Assembly: GCA_036268485.1 (NCBI GenBank)
Contig: DATAUC010000075.1
Span: forward strand, 1-64,000
DNA length: 64,000 bases
Source of the DNA: Bog-473 sp036268485
GTDB lineage: Bacteria; Actinomycetota; Acidimicrobiia; Acidimicrobiales; RAAP-2
Direction of reading: 5' to 3'
Both the position numbers and the translations under genes were made by a program. Below the pieces are notes generated by a model, which ran no database searches, was not told the DNA's origin, and worked only from the letters and a program-made list of their open reading frames with translations. The first letter of the stretch is position 1. Each line of letters begins with the position of its first letter. Shown in pieces: positions 7,602-15,657 of the stretch.

Positions 7602-9014
7602 ATGGCCCCCCGCCGTCGCACCGCGACCTCCAATTTCGGCGTGGGCCGGCGCGAATCCCATGTGGCCGACGCTTTCTACGCCCGCTTCGAAGCGCCCGAG
7701 TTGAGCGCGGATGAGCAGGTCCAGCCCCACGGGCCTGTCCTCGAGTCGTGCATCTGTGGTGACGCCCGCCACATGGACGAGCTGGCCGACGACTCGGTCG
7801 CCCTCATTGTCACCTCTCCCCCCTACTTTGCCGGCAAGCAGTACGAGGAGGAGTTGGACCGGGAAGGGGTGCCCGGCTCCTACATCGAGTACCTCCAGCT
7901 CCTGCGGGACGTCTTCGCCGAGGGCAAGCGGGTGCTCGAACCGGGGGGCCGCATCGCCGTCAACGTGGCCAATCTGGGACGCAAGCCCTACCGCAGCCTG
8001 GCGGCCGACGTGATGACCATCCTGCAGGACGACCTGCACCTGCTGCCCCGGGGCGAGATCATCTGGCAGAAGGGCGAAGGGGCCAGCGGCTCGTGCGCCT
8101 GGGGCTCGTTCCGCTCCCCCACCAACCCGGTCCTGCGCGACGTCACCGAGCGGGTCATCGTGGCCAGCAAGGGACGCTTCGGGCGAGCCCAGACACCCAA
8201 GGAACGGCGGGCGGCCGGGTTGCCGTTCGAGAGCAGCATCACGGCCGACGACTTCATGGCGCTGACCCTCGACGTCTGGGACATCCCGCCCGAGAGCGCC
8301 ACCCGGGTCCAGCATCCGGCGCCCTTCCCGGTCGAGCTCCCGCAGCGCCTGATCGAGCTGTACACCTTCGCCGGCGACCTGGTCGTCGACCCCTTTCTCG
8401 GATCGGGCTCCACCGTGGTGGCGGCCCAACGCACCGGCCGCCTCGGCATTGGCTACGACCTCGATCCCGCCTACGTCGCCCTGGCCCGCGAACGCCTGGC
8501 CGAGGAACGGGCCGAGATGGCGCAGCGCGGCGCGGCGAAAGATCGCATCAACGACGTGGGCGCCTCGGCCGCCACCCTGGCCCACGACGCGCTGGCCGCT
8601 TCGGGCTTCACCGACATCCGGGCCAACCGGCGCGTGCGGGGGCTGGGGTTGACCGTCAGTTTCACGGCCAGCGATGCGACCGGGCGGATGTGGTACTTCG
8701 ACGTGGCGGGATCGAACTCGTCGTATCGAGGTGGCATGTCCAAGTCGGAAACCGTGTGGCGGGCGCTGGGGCGGGCCCATGTCATGGCGGCCAACAATGT
8801 CGGTCCCTTGGTGATCCTGACCCCGCAGCTACCCCGATCGGGTAGCGAAGGCGACCGGGCCCTGCGGGCCACCGGACCGGGGGGATGCTTCGACGTGGTC
8901 GACCTGCTTTCGCGCTCGGCCCGCACCCGTCTGAAGTCCTATGCCCGGCGAGTCAAGGTGACACCCACCGCCGGGTTCTGGTCGGCCGCCGACCTGGCCC
9001 GACCCACACCATGA
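7602..9014 (+). CDS. Site-specific DNA methyltransferase (beta-class, SPPY) with a C-terminal extension
   Basis: The catalytic motif IV TSPPY lies at 71-75 and the SAM-binding motif I DPFLGSGST at 263-271, followed by GIGYDLDPAYVALA. The order IV then I is that of beta-class amino-methyltransferases; SPPY is seen most in N4-cytosine enzymes, but N6-adenine cannot be excluded. After about residue 320 there is a ~150-residue extension containing GRMWYFDVAG, SKSETVWRALGRAH and PLVILTPQLP, which has a nuclease-like alternation of strands and helices but no obvious complete catalytic triad. Such extended solo methyltransferases exist in actinobacteria. The next gene overlaps by ATGA, and a possible nuclease follows at 9365. 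Confidence 0.88.
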   Translation: MAPRRRTATSNFGVGRRESHVADAFYARFEAPELSADEQVQPHGPVLESCICGDARHMDELADDSVALIVTSPPYFAGKQYEEELDREGVPGSYIEYLQLLRDVFAEGKRVLEPGGRIAVNVANLGRKPYRSLAADVMTILQDDLHLLPRGEIIWQKGEGASGSCAWGSFRSPTNPVLRDVTERVIVASKGRFGRAQTPKERRAAGLPFESSITADDFMALTLDVWDIPPESATRVQHPAPFPVELPQRLIELYTFAGDLVVDPFLGSGSTVVAAQRTGRLGIGYDLDPAYVALARERLAEERAEMAQRGAAKDRINDVGASAATLAHDALAASGFTDIRANRRVRGLGLTVSFTASDATGRMWYFDVAGSNSSYRGGMSKSETVWRALGRAHVMAANNVGPLVILTPQLPRSGSEGDRALRATGPGGCFDVVDLLSRSARTRLKSYARRVKVTPTAGFWSAADLARPTP

Positions 9015-9325
9015 GCTCGCTGGTGGCCTGCGCCGTCGTCCGCGACGATCCACCGCGGGTCTTCGTGGCCCAGGACCTGGCCACACTGAACTGGGTGTTG
9101 GCCTGCCAGCTGGTGGCCAAGACCCCGGGCCGGGAACTGCCCCCCGGCGAGCGGGACGCCCTGCAGTTGGCCCTGACCGAGGAGCGTTGGGGCGATGCCG
9201 TCTTCGCCTACATCGATCGGACCGGCATCGCGGTCGACGTCTACGAGGGCACCGACCTCTACATTCCGGCCGATGTGGAAGTGGGACCGCTGGAGTTGCA
9301 GCTGACACCCCTCTTCACCCAGTAG
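9011..9325 (+). CDS. Small hypothetical protein coupled to the methyltransferase (104 aa)
   Basis: The ATG at 9011 overlaps the methyltransferase stop by four bases (ATGA), so the two are probably translationally coupled. The sequence (AQDLATLNWVLACQLVAKTPGRELPP, then EERWGDAVFAYIDRTGIAVDVYEGTDLYIP) reads as a compact alpha/beta protein of about 100 residues without signal peptide or membrane helix. I do not recognise the family. The tight linkage suggests a role with the methyltransferase or with the downstream putative nuclease. Confidence 0.7.
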   Translation: MSSLVACAVVRDDPPRVFVAQDLATLNWVLACQLVAKTPGRELPPGERDALQLALTEERWGDAVFAYIDRTGIAVDVYEGTDLYIPADVEVGPLELQLTPLFTQ

Positions 9326-9364
9326 GCGGGCGGCCCGACCGGGCCGGCATGAAATGATGCAGGC

Positions 9365-10534
9365 GTGCCCAACCTGCGCACCATGGTCACCGAGTTGGGC
9401 ACGGCCTTGGGCATGCTGGGGCACGACGACGTGGACCTGGCCATCGCCTCCCGATCACCCGTCATGCGCAGCCTGTCCCCCGAGGACTGGGACCAGCTGC
9501 AGGTCGTGCGGTCGGGCGGTGCCTACAACGCCGACTTCCACGCCGCCTGGGCCAACGGCCAGGCCTTCCTGGCCGCCCGGGACGGCCTGCGGGGGCGCCG
9601 GCCTGAGATCGTGGAGTGGAAGGGGTCCATCCGGGCCGCCGGTGACGAGGTGGCACCGGTCGACCTGCGCATCGACCACGTCTATCTCGTCAGCTGCAAG
9701 TACCTCTCCAACATCTTGTTCAACGTCTCGCCCACCCATCTCTTCGACTCGTTGCTGGTCGGCGGCACGGGCCGACGGGGCAAGGGCGCCGGTGGGGACT
9801 GGTACGCCGAGCTGGCACCGGCCGAGTACCAGCACCTGTACGAAGCGGTGCGGGCCGCCGTGCTCGACGGGGGCGAAGGCGGGGGCGTGGCGCCCCTGCC
9901 CATGGATGTGGCGCGCCGGGCCGGCGGTGACCGCTCGCCGGCGTTGCCCGGCCTCGAGCCTGGCGCGGCGTCGGCCCCGGCGGCGGCACGGGTGGCCACC
10001 CATTCGGCCGCCACACTGCGCGAACTGCCGCACAGGGCCGTCGACCTCACGCCGGCCCACCGGTCAGCCCTGGGCAACCGGCTGAAGGCAGGATGGCCCG
10101 GCCGCACCAAGGAGGCCTACGGAGCGCTGTCCGGCACGGTGGCGCGCCAATCAGCGGGACGCTGGCACCAGGCGCTGTCGGCGGGCCCGGGGGCCGGCGA
10201 AGCAATGCTGTGGCGCCTCCTACGCATGGGCAGCGCCCCCTACTTCGTGCTCGGGTCGAGCGCCACGCAATCGTTGCGCCTGCGCATCGCCACCCCCTGG
10301 GACTGGCGTCAGCAGTACGCCCTCGGCGCGCTGGAGGTGTTCGCCCAGGACGGCGGCCAACCCCGGGTGGGCTGGCGGGCCTCGGTGCGCGAGCGGGCGT
10401 CGGGCACCGTCGTGGACCTGGCCGGCCACGTCGAAGTTCGCTGGAGCCACGGGAGATTCGGCGGCCTGCCCGAGGCCAAGGGGTATCTCGATACCCCGCA
10501 CCATCTGGTGCCGGGCTACTTCGCACTGCAGTGA
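9365..10534 (+). CDS. Unknown protein with a possible PD-(D/E)XK nuclease core (389 aa)
   Basis: The protein starts at GTG 9365, 39 bases after the previous gene. At residues 84-112 a Glu (EWKG), then Asp100/Asp104 (VDLRIDHVYLVSCKY) and Ser110-x-Lys112 form a pattern like the E...D...(D/E/S)xK active site of restriction-type nucleases, with Lys112 on a hydrophobic strand. A variable Gly/Ala-rich linker follows at about 195-220, then a C-terminal domain with IATPWDWRQQYALGALEVFAQDGG. No helicase motifs are visible. The position after a DNA methyltransferase supports a DNA-related role, possibly the cognate nuclease. The fold call is by eye only. Confidence 0.5.
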   Translation: MPNLRTMVTELGTALGMLGHDDVDLAIASRSPVMRSLSPEDWDQLQVVRSGGAYNADFHAAWANGQAFLAARDGLRGRRPEIVEWKGSIRAAGDEVAPVDLRIDHVYLVSCKYLSNILFNVSPTHLFDSLLVGGTGRRGKGAGGDWYAELAPAEYQHLYEAVRAAVLDGGEGGGVAPLPMDVARRAGGDRSPALPGLEPGAASAPAAARVATHSAATLRELPHRAVDLTPAHRSALGNRLKAGWPGRTKEAYGALSGTVARQSAGRWHQALSAGPGAGEAMLWRLLRMGSAPYFVLGSSATQSLRLRIATPWDWRQQYALGALEVFAQDGGQPRVGWRASVRERASGTVVDLAGHVEVRWSHGRFGGLPEAKGYLDTPHHLVPGYFALQ

Positions 10535-11112
10535 GCTCGTTTCATCTCTCGACCTTCGATCCACCGCTCGAAGTGCCCGAACTGGTGATCGACCCGCTGG
10601 TCCTGCGGCCCTTCGCCCTGGGCGACCTGGCGATGGTCGGAGCGGCGGCGGTGGATCCCTACATCCCCTCCATCACATCGATCCCGGCGCGCTACAACCC
10701 CGCCGAAGGGCGGGCCTTCATTGAGCGGCAGCATGATCGATCGGCTGACGGGCACGGGTATCCGTTCGTCATCGCCCGGGCCGAGGCGCCGACCCAAGGA
10801 CTGGGAGCCATCGGCCTGTGGCTGCGTGAGATCGAGAGTGGACGGGCCTCCATCGGCTACTGGCTGTTGTCCGAAGCCCGGGGTCAGCACCTGGCCGCCG
10901 TGGCCCTGGGCGGCGTGGTCCGTTTCGCCTTCGACGTGCTGGCCATCCCCCGCCTCCATCTGTTCATTGAGCCGTGGAATATCGCCTCCCAATGCACGGC
11001 GGAGTCGGTCGGCTTCACCCAGGAGGCCCTCCTGCGCGGCTGGGAGCGCATAGAGGACGAACAGCGCGACGCCTATTCGTACGTCCTGCTCCGGACGGAT
11101 TTCCGTCCCTGA
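10531..11112 (+). CDS. GNAT-family acetyltransferase (RimJ/RimL-like)
   Basis: The start is GTG 10531, which overlaps the previous stop by four bases (GTGA); an upstream in-frame extension would run antiparallel to no known domain. The 193 residues contain LVLRPFALGDLAMV at the N-terminus, ASIGYWLLSEARGQHLAAVALGGVVRFAF (the RimJ/L-type acetyl-CoA motif), LHLFIEPWNIASQ and SVGFTQEALLRGWE, all typical of protein- or small-molecule N-acetyltransferases of the RimJ/RimL group. The substrate is unknown. Confidence 0.85.
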   Translation: MSSFHLSTFDPPLEVPELVIDPLVLRPFALGDLAMVGAAAVDPYIPSITSIPARYNPAEGRAFIERQHDRSADGHGYPFVIARAEAPTQGLGAIGLWLREIESGRASIGYWLLSEARGQHLAAVALGGVVRFAFDVLAIPRLHLFIEPWNIASQCTAESVGFTQEALLRGWERIEDEQRDAYSYVLLRTDFRP

Positions 11113-11143
11113 ACTCGCAGTCCGGGTCTGCCAAACTGCTGGC

Positions 11144-11548
11144 GTGTTCCGGCACCACCACCATCCCGACACGCTGGCCGAGCGCATTGACGACCTGATG
11201 GTGGCCGTGTTCCTGGCCGACGACAGGGAACGCGTGGCCCGGATGGCCCAGCACGTGACGCCCGATTTCGTCTACATCAACCCGACGGCCGTGTACGAGG
11301 GAGTCGAGGGCCTGAGCGAGGCCTATGAGCACTTCCGGCACGAGGCCTGGCGTCACACGAGCCTGCGTCGGACCACCGTGGTTGACGTGCACCACGCCCA
11401 CTTCCGCTACGCCTGGAGACGCAGCGACGGCGAGGCCACCATTACGGAAGGATGGAGCTTCGGCTGGATGGACGCCGCCGGCAAGGTGGCGCGCATCGTC
11501 GCCTTCGACGGGCTCATGCCCATCGGTCCGGGCCCGTTCGCATCATGA
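11144..11548 (+). CDS. SnoaL-like / NTF2-fold protein
   Basis: The 134-residue protein starts at GTG 11144 with MFRHHHHPDTLAERIDDLMVAVF. The pattern of an N-terminal helix, then HVTPDFVYINPTAVYEGVEGLSEAYEHFRH and strands ending GWSFGWMDAAGKVARIVAFDGLM, is that of the SnoaL-like branch of the NTF2 fold. Members are small polyketide cyclases, hydrolases, isomerases or simple binding proteins. The function here is not defined; it precedes a crotonase gene by 25 bases. Confidence 0.75.
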   Translation: MFRHHHHPDTLAERIDDLMVAVFLADDRERVARMAQHVTPDFVYINPTAVYEGVEGLSEAYEHFRHEAWRHTSLRRTTVVDVHHAHFRYAWRRSDGEATITEGWSFGWMDAAGKVARIVAFDGLMPIGPGPFAS

Positions 11549-11573
11549 GGCAGCACTTGAGGAGCAGACAACA

Positions 11574-12371
11574 ATGATGGTCGAGACAGAGATCGACAAC
11601 GGTGTGGGCACCATCACCTTGAACAGGCCAGAGGCCCGCAACGCGCTCTCCGGTGAGGTGACCGAGCTGCTCGATGTCGCCATCGTGGAACTCGATGCCC
11701 GCGACGATGTGGGGGCCATGATCCTCACCGGCGCCGATCCCGCCTTCTGCGCCGGCTTCGACTTGCGGGCCCTCTCCACCGAGCTCCGTTCGGTGCAGCA
11801 GAACCGCCAGAAGGGCCCGCTCAAGCACCTGGGACTGATGCCGGTGCACTCGACGCCGATCATCGGTGCCATTAACGGAGCCGCCGTCACCGGTGGACTG
11901 GAACTGGCCATGGGTTGCGACTTCCTCATCGCCTCCGAACGGGCCCGCTTTGCCGACACCCACGCCCGGGTGGGCGCCATGCCCGGTGGCGGCATGACCA
12001 TCCGCCTGCCCCAGCTGATCGGCATCGACCGGGCCCGGCGGATGACCTTCACCGGAGACTTCATCAGCGCCCAGACAGCGCTCGAATGGGGCCTGGTGGT
12101 GGAGGTGGTCCCCCACGAGCACCTGCTGGAGCGGGCCCGGGAGATCGCCTCGACCATCGCCGCCATCCCGGCCGACAACATCCGCGAGGTCCGCCGCATG
12201 TACGACGAGATTGGCGACATGACCGGCAACGCGGCCTGGGTGGCCGAGTCGAAGTGGTCACGGGAGTGGATGGCCGATCGCTTCGACCAGTCGCGCCTGG
12301 CCACCGAGCGGGCCAACATCATCGCCCGGGGTCGGGCCCAGAGTGACCAGGGGGACGGCGCTCCGGCATGA
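11574..12371 (+). CDS. Enoyl-CoA hydratase/isomerase (crotonase) family
   Basis: This is a 265-residue crotonase. The start ATG 11574 (or the adjacent ATG 11577) follows GAGGAG at 11558-11563. It contains VGTITLNRPEARNALS, the oxyanion-hole segment ADPAFCAGFDLRALS and INGAAVTGGLELAMGCDFLIAS with the second oxyanion Gly. RARFADTHARVGAMPGGGMT carries the region of the catalytic acids (in this protein Thr-His and Gly replace the usual Glu pair), so a role other than simple hydration is possible. Its stop overlaps the next start (ATGA). Confidence 0.88.
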   Translation: MMVETEIDNGVGTITLNRPEARNALSGEVTELLDVAIVELDARDDVGAMILTGADPAFCAGFDLRALSTELRSVQQNRQKGPLKHLGLMPVHSTPIIGAINGAAVTGGLELAMGCDFLIASERARFADTHARVGAMPGGGMTIRLPQLIGIDRARRMTFTGDFISAQTALEWGLVVEVVPHEHLLERAREIASTIAAIPADNIREVRRMYDEIGDMTGNAAWVAESKWSREWMADRFDQSRLATERANIIARGRAQSDQGDGAPA

Positions 12372-13402
12372 AGGTCTACGCCGGCATGGACCCCCGGCTC
12401 CCCCTGCCCGAGGTCATCGCCCATGCCCGGCGGGTGGAGGCCCTGGGCTACGACGGACTGCACGTGGCCGAGACCATCCATGACTCGCTGGCCCTCGCCC
12501 TGCTGGTGGCCGAACACACCACACGGATCACCGTGCGCACCAGCGTCAGCCTGGCCTTCACCCGGAGCCCGACCCTGACGGCCTATGCAGCGTGGGACCT
12601 CTCCACATTCAGCCAGGGCCGGTTCGAGCTGGGACTGGGCACCCAGATCCGCCAGAACATCGAGGACCGCTACGGCATGCCCTTCGACGACGATCCGTTG
12701 GGACGGCTGCGTGACTACGTCGGCGCAGTGCGGGCCGCCTTTGCCGCCTTCCGCAGCGGCCAGGCACCCCACTACGAGAGCACGCACTACCGGGTCACCC
12801 GCCTGCAGCCCTATTTCAATCCCGGACCCGATGAGGACACGGTGGTGCCACCGATCTTCCTGGGCGGAGTGCAGCGCAAGGCCTGCGCCTTGGGCGGCGA
12901 GGTGGCCGACGGCTTCGTCACCCATCCGACCAACTCCAATCCGGCCTACCTGGAATCGACCTGCCTGCCCGGCCTGGCCGAGGGAGCGGCGCGCGCCGGT
13001 CGCTCACTGGACTCCGACGGCTTCGAACTCGTCGTCGGCACCCAGGTCATCACCGGCGCCTCGGCGGCCGCGTTGGCCACCGAGCGCGAGCGGCAGCGCC
13101 GCCTGCTGGCCTTTCTCTACTCGACGCCGGCCTACCGACCGACACTCGAGCTCTTCGGGTGGGGCGACCTGGGGCCCCAGTTGCGCGACCTGGTTCGCCA
13201 GGACCGCTGGGACGACCTGGGTGCCGTCCTCTCCGACGAGGTGCTGGACACCCTGGTTCCGGTGGGTACCTTCGCTGAGTTGCCCGACCTGCTGCTGGGC
13301 CGCTTCGGTCCACTGGGTCAGGGCGTTGTCGTGTCGGCGCCGGCGGACCCTTCCGATGACGGGGCGTTCGCCGAGGTGATTGCCGCCCTGCAGCAAGGGT
13401 GA
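12368..13402 (+). CDS. LLM-class F420-dependent oxidoreductase, TIGR03617-like
   Basis: The 344-residue luciferase-like protein begins at the ATG overlapping the crotonase stop. Its KVYAGMDPRLPLPEVIAHARR start and YDGLHVAETIHDSLALALLVAEHT are the pattern of the TIGR03617 group of F420-dependent enzymes, followed by GRFELGLGTQIRQNIEDRYGMPF in place of the more usual GWN segment. Translational coupling with an enoyl-CoA hydratase suggests action on an acyl-CoA or lipid intermediate, which is inference. Confidence 0.87.
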   Translation: MKVYAGMDPRLPLPEVIAHARRVEALGYDGLHVAETIHDSLALALLVAEHTTRITVRTSVSLAFTRSPTLTAYAAWDLSTFSQGRFELGLGTQIRQNIEDRYGMPFDDDPLGRLRDYVGAVRAAFAAFRSGQAPHYESTHYRVTRLQPYFNPGPDEDTVVPPIFLGGVQRKACALGGEVADGFVTHPTNSNPAYLESTCLPGLAEGAARAGRSLDSDGFELVVGTQVITGASAAALATERERQRRLLAFLYSTPAYRPTLELFGWGDLGPQLRDLVRQDRWDDLGAVLSDEVLDTLVPVGTFAELPDLLLGRFGPLGQGVVVSAPADPSDDGAFAEVIAALQQG

Positions 13403-13421
13403 GCCGGGTCCGTCTTGTGAC

Positions 13422-14291
13422 TTAGTGGGGCATTGGGAAGATCAGCTCGGCCGAGGCCATCTCGTCGACCGCGACCCGACGTTGGTCCGCATCCATTCCT
13501 ACGAATCGGTCGGCGGCATTCAGCACACGTGGGAGCAGGCCGATGTCGCCCGGCGTGCAAAAGGCGCAGACGCCCGGAGTCGACAGGGCAAAGTGAATAC
13601 CCCGTTCCAAGTCGTGATCGGTGTCGACGGGTTCGTACCAACTGCTGGCCCAACGCTCGGCGGCCGGCTCGTCACGGGCCCAGGGCCGGCGGGCCGTGGC
13701 CTTGATCACCATCACCCCGATGTCGCGGGAGGCACAGAGGGCGAGCAGTTCCTCGGCCGGCTCCCGGTATTCAGGTCGAGCCCAGAGGGCGGGGTAGATA
13801 GGGAACATGACCGTATCGAGGTCAAAGCGCCGGAGCGCTTCGAGGAACGTGGTTGGCACGGTCAGGTCGTGTCCGGTGATGCCGGCGAAGCGGGTCAGGC
13901 CCGCCTCACGGAACTGCAGGATGCGCTCGAGCGCAGCGGAACGGCGGTCAAGCTCCTCCAACGTGGTGACCGCATGCGCCTGATAGAGATCCATCACGTC
14001 CGCGTGAAGCAGGCGGCGGGTGGTGTCGAACTGATCTTGCACGCCATCGGGGTTGGCCCGCAGCGTCTTGCCGGCCACGAAGAGCTCCGCCCGGTGCGAG
14101 GCCAGATGCGGACCGACGACAGACTCTGCCGCGCCGTACTGAGGCGCAATATCGAGATGGTTCACGCCCCGATCGAGGGCCTGTTCCAACCAGGCCCCGG
14201 CCTGCTCGGGACTGGCATCCCAGCAGGCGGCGCCGCCCAGGATGGCCACGCTGCTCTCGTGCCCGGTGCGGCCGAGCCGTCGGCGCTCCAT
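13422..14291 (-). CDS. Aldo/keto reductase
   Basis: The 289-residue protein starts at the ATG 14289-14291, seven bases after the stop of the VOC gene, so the two form an operon. It shows the AKR barrel: LGRTGHESSVAILGG at the N-terminus, NHLDIAPQYGAAESVVG with catalytic Asp and Tyr, the Lys strand ELFVAGKT, and the His strand DLYQAH. The NAD(P) end is IHFALSTPGVCAFCTPGD. This is a member of the YhdN/Tas-like aldo/keto reductases; the substrate is unknown. Confidence 0.88.
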   Translation of the reverse strand: MERRRLGRTGHESSVAILGGAACWDASPEQAGAWLEQALDRGVNHLDIAPQYGAAESVVGPHLASHRAELFVAGKTLRANPDGVQDQFDTTRRLLHADVMDLYQAHAVTTLEELDRRSAALERILQFREAGLTRFAGITGHDLTVPTTFLEALRRFDLDTVMFPIYPALWARPEYREPAEELLALCASRDIGVMVIKATARRPWARDEPAAERWASSWYEPVDTDHDLERGIHFALSTPGVCAFCTPGDIGLLPRVLNAADRFVGMDADQRRVAVDEMASAELIFPMPH

Positions 14292-14298
14292 CGGTGCC

Positions 14299-15078
14299 TT
14301 AGGCCTTGAGCTCTTCGTTGAGGGCCAGCACGTAGAACATGGCGCCGTCCGGATCGGCCAGCATGGAGAAGCGGCCGGGCTGAATGTCCATGGGCGGCAC
14401 GTGCACCGAACCACCGAGTTCCTGGGCTTGACCAACAGCGGCGTCGGTATCGGCCACGGCGAAGTAGACGCCCCAGTGTGAGGGGACGTCGGCGGGCATT
14501 TCCGGCGGCTTGGGCAGCATGCCGCCGATGGACCGTCCCTCCAGCTTCCACTCGGTGTACCCGCCCGGTCCCTCGGGTCCCTGGGTCTCCGAGCCCCAGC
14601 CAAATACGGCGTTGTAGAACGACTTGGCCCCGGCCAGATCGGTGGTCATCAGCTCGCTCCAGCAGTAGGTACCCGGCTCGTTAACCACCTGGGCCCCCGT
14701 GTGCTGGCCCGGTTGCCAGAGCCCGATGGCCGCGCCCGACGGGTCGGCGAAGATGGCCATGCGACCCGCCTCCATGACGTCCATCGGCGGCATGAAGACA
14801 GTGCCACCGTTGGCCTCGACCTTGGCGATGGTCTCGTCGGCGCTGTCCACGTTGACGTAGGTGGTCCAGTGGGGCGGGGCGCCCGGGCTCATATTGGGCC
14901 CGATGCCGGCCACCGTCTTCCCGCCTAGGTCACAGACGGTGTAACCGCCCGCCTCGGCCGGGCCTTCGGGGGCGTTCCACCCGAAGAGCCCGCTGTAGAA
15001 CGCCCGGCTTCCGTCCACGTCAGCCGCTCCCACGTCGACCCAGGATGGGATGCCATTGCCGTAAGACTCGTAGTTCAT
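14299..15078 (-). CDS. Two-domain VOC (glyoxalase/bleomycin-resistance) family protein
   Basis: The 259-residue protein holds two tandem VOC modules. The first (about 10-120) has IPSWVDVGAADVDGSRAFYSGLFGW and ends MAIFADPSGAAIGLWQ; the second (about 135-257) has CWSELMTTDLAGAKSFYNAVFGW and ends FSMLADPDGAMFYVL. This duplicated layout is common in actinobacterial proteins annotated as VOC or hydroxylase-like. Metal ligands are not all conserved, so it may be a binding protein rather than an enzyme. It is the first gene of the operon with the aldo/keto reductase. Confidence 0.9.
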   Translation of the reverse strand: MNYESYGNGIPSWVDVGAADVDGSRAFYSGLFGWNAPEGPAEAGGYTVCDLGGKTVAGIGPNMSPGAPPHWTTYVNVDSADETIAKVEANGGTVFMPPMDVMEAGRMAIFADPSGAAIGLWQPGQHTGAQVVNEPGTYCWSELMTTDLAGAKSFYNAVFGWGSETQGPEGPGGYTEWKLEGRSIGGMLPKPPEMPADVPSHWGVYFAVADTDAAVGQAQELGGSVHVPPMDIQPGRFSMLADPDGAMFYVLALNEELKA

Positions 15079-15195
15079 GGTCGGGCTCCTTCGGTTGTGT
15101 TGCGATCAATCGCGACGGTACCTGAAATGAGCCACCGCTGCGCCGGCCGCCAATGCGATGATGGCACCGATGCCCACACTCGCAAGAGGCGCTCG

Positions 15196-15657
15196 GTGAG
15201 CCCCAATCCAATCAGTTCGCGCATGGAGCAACTGGCCCAGACGGTGGCCGAACGAGTGGTGACCCTGGTGCTCAATTCGATCGACCTGGATGCACTGCTG
15301 GACCGGGTCGATGTCGACAAGATCGTCTCCCGGGTCGACGTCGAGAAGATCGTGGAGCGGGTGGACGTCGAACGAATTGTGGAGCGCGTCGACGTGCAGA
15401 AGATCGTCGAACGCATCGACGTGAACTCCATCGTCGACAAGCTCGATATAGACGCCCTGGTCGAGCAGACGGAACTGGGCTCGATCATCGCCCGCTCCAC
15501 CACCGGCGTCGTGACCGAACTCCTCGATGTCCTGCGCAGCCAGGGTGTGGGCCTGGACGACTTCTTCTCCAAGTGGGCCAACCGGCTTATCAGGCGCAAT
15601 GTGGCATCACTTCCGCTGGGGCCGGCCCTGTTGGTCGCCGAGCGAGGACCACAATGA
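15196..15657 (+). CDS. Nonapeptide-repeat protein coupled to an RDD protein
   Basis: The start is taken as GTG 15196 because AAGAGG (15184-15189) lies 6 bases upstream; ATG 15223 or an upstream ATG 15127 are alternatives. The 153-residue product has a helix (MEQLAQTVAERVVTLVLNS) followed by eight 9-residue units of the form D-V-x-K-I-V-x-R-V (15283-15498) and a tail with LLDVLRSQGVGLDDFF. No signal peptide or membrane helix is clear. Its stop overlaps the RDD gene (ATGA). Similar aspartate-spaced repeat proteins occur next to RDD genes in other actinobacteria as far as I recall; the role is unknown. Confidence 0.75.
   Translation: MSPNPISSRMEQLAQTVAERVVTLVLNSIDLDALLDRVDVDKIVSRVDVEKIVERVDVERIVERVDVQKIVERIDVNSIVDKLDIDALVEQTELGSIIARSTTGVVTELLDVLRSQGVGLDDFFSKWANRLIRRNVASLPLGPALLVAERGPQ
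15283..15498 (+). repeat. Eight tandem 27-bp units coding a 9-residue repeat
   Basis: The units read DLDALLDRV, DVDKIVSRV, DVEKIVERV, DVERIVERV, DVQKIVERI, DVNSIVDKL, DIDALVEQT, ELGSIIARS. The middle four are close to each other at DNA level (GACGTCGAGAAGATCGTGGA type), which suggests recent unit duplication. The strict spacing of Asp, hydrophobic and Arg positions points to a regular solenoid or helical rod. Confidence 0.85.
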
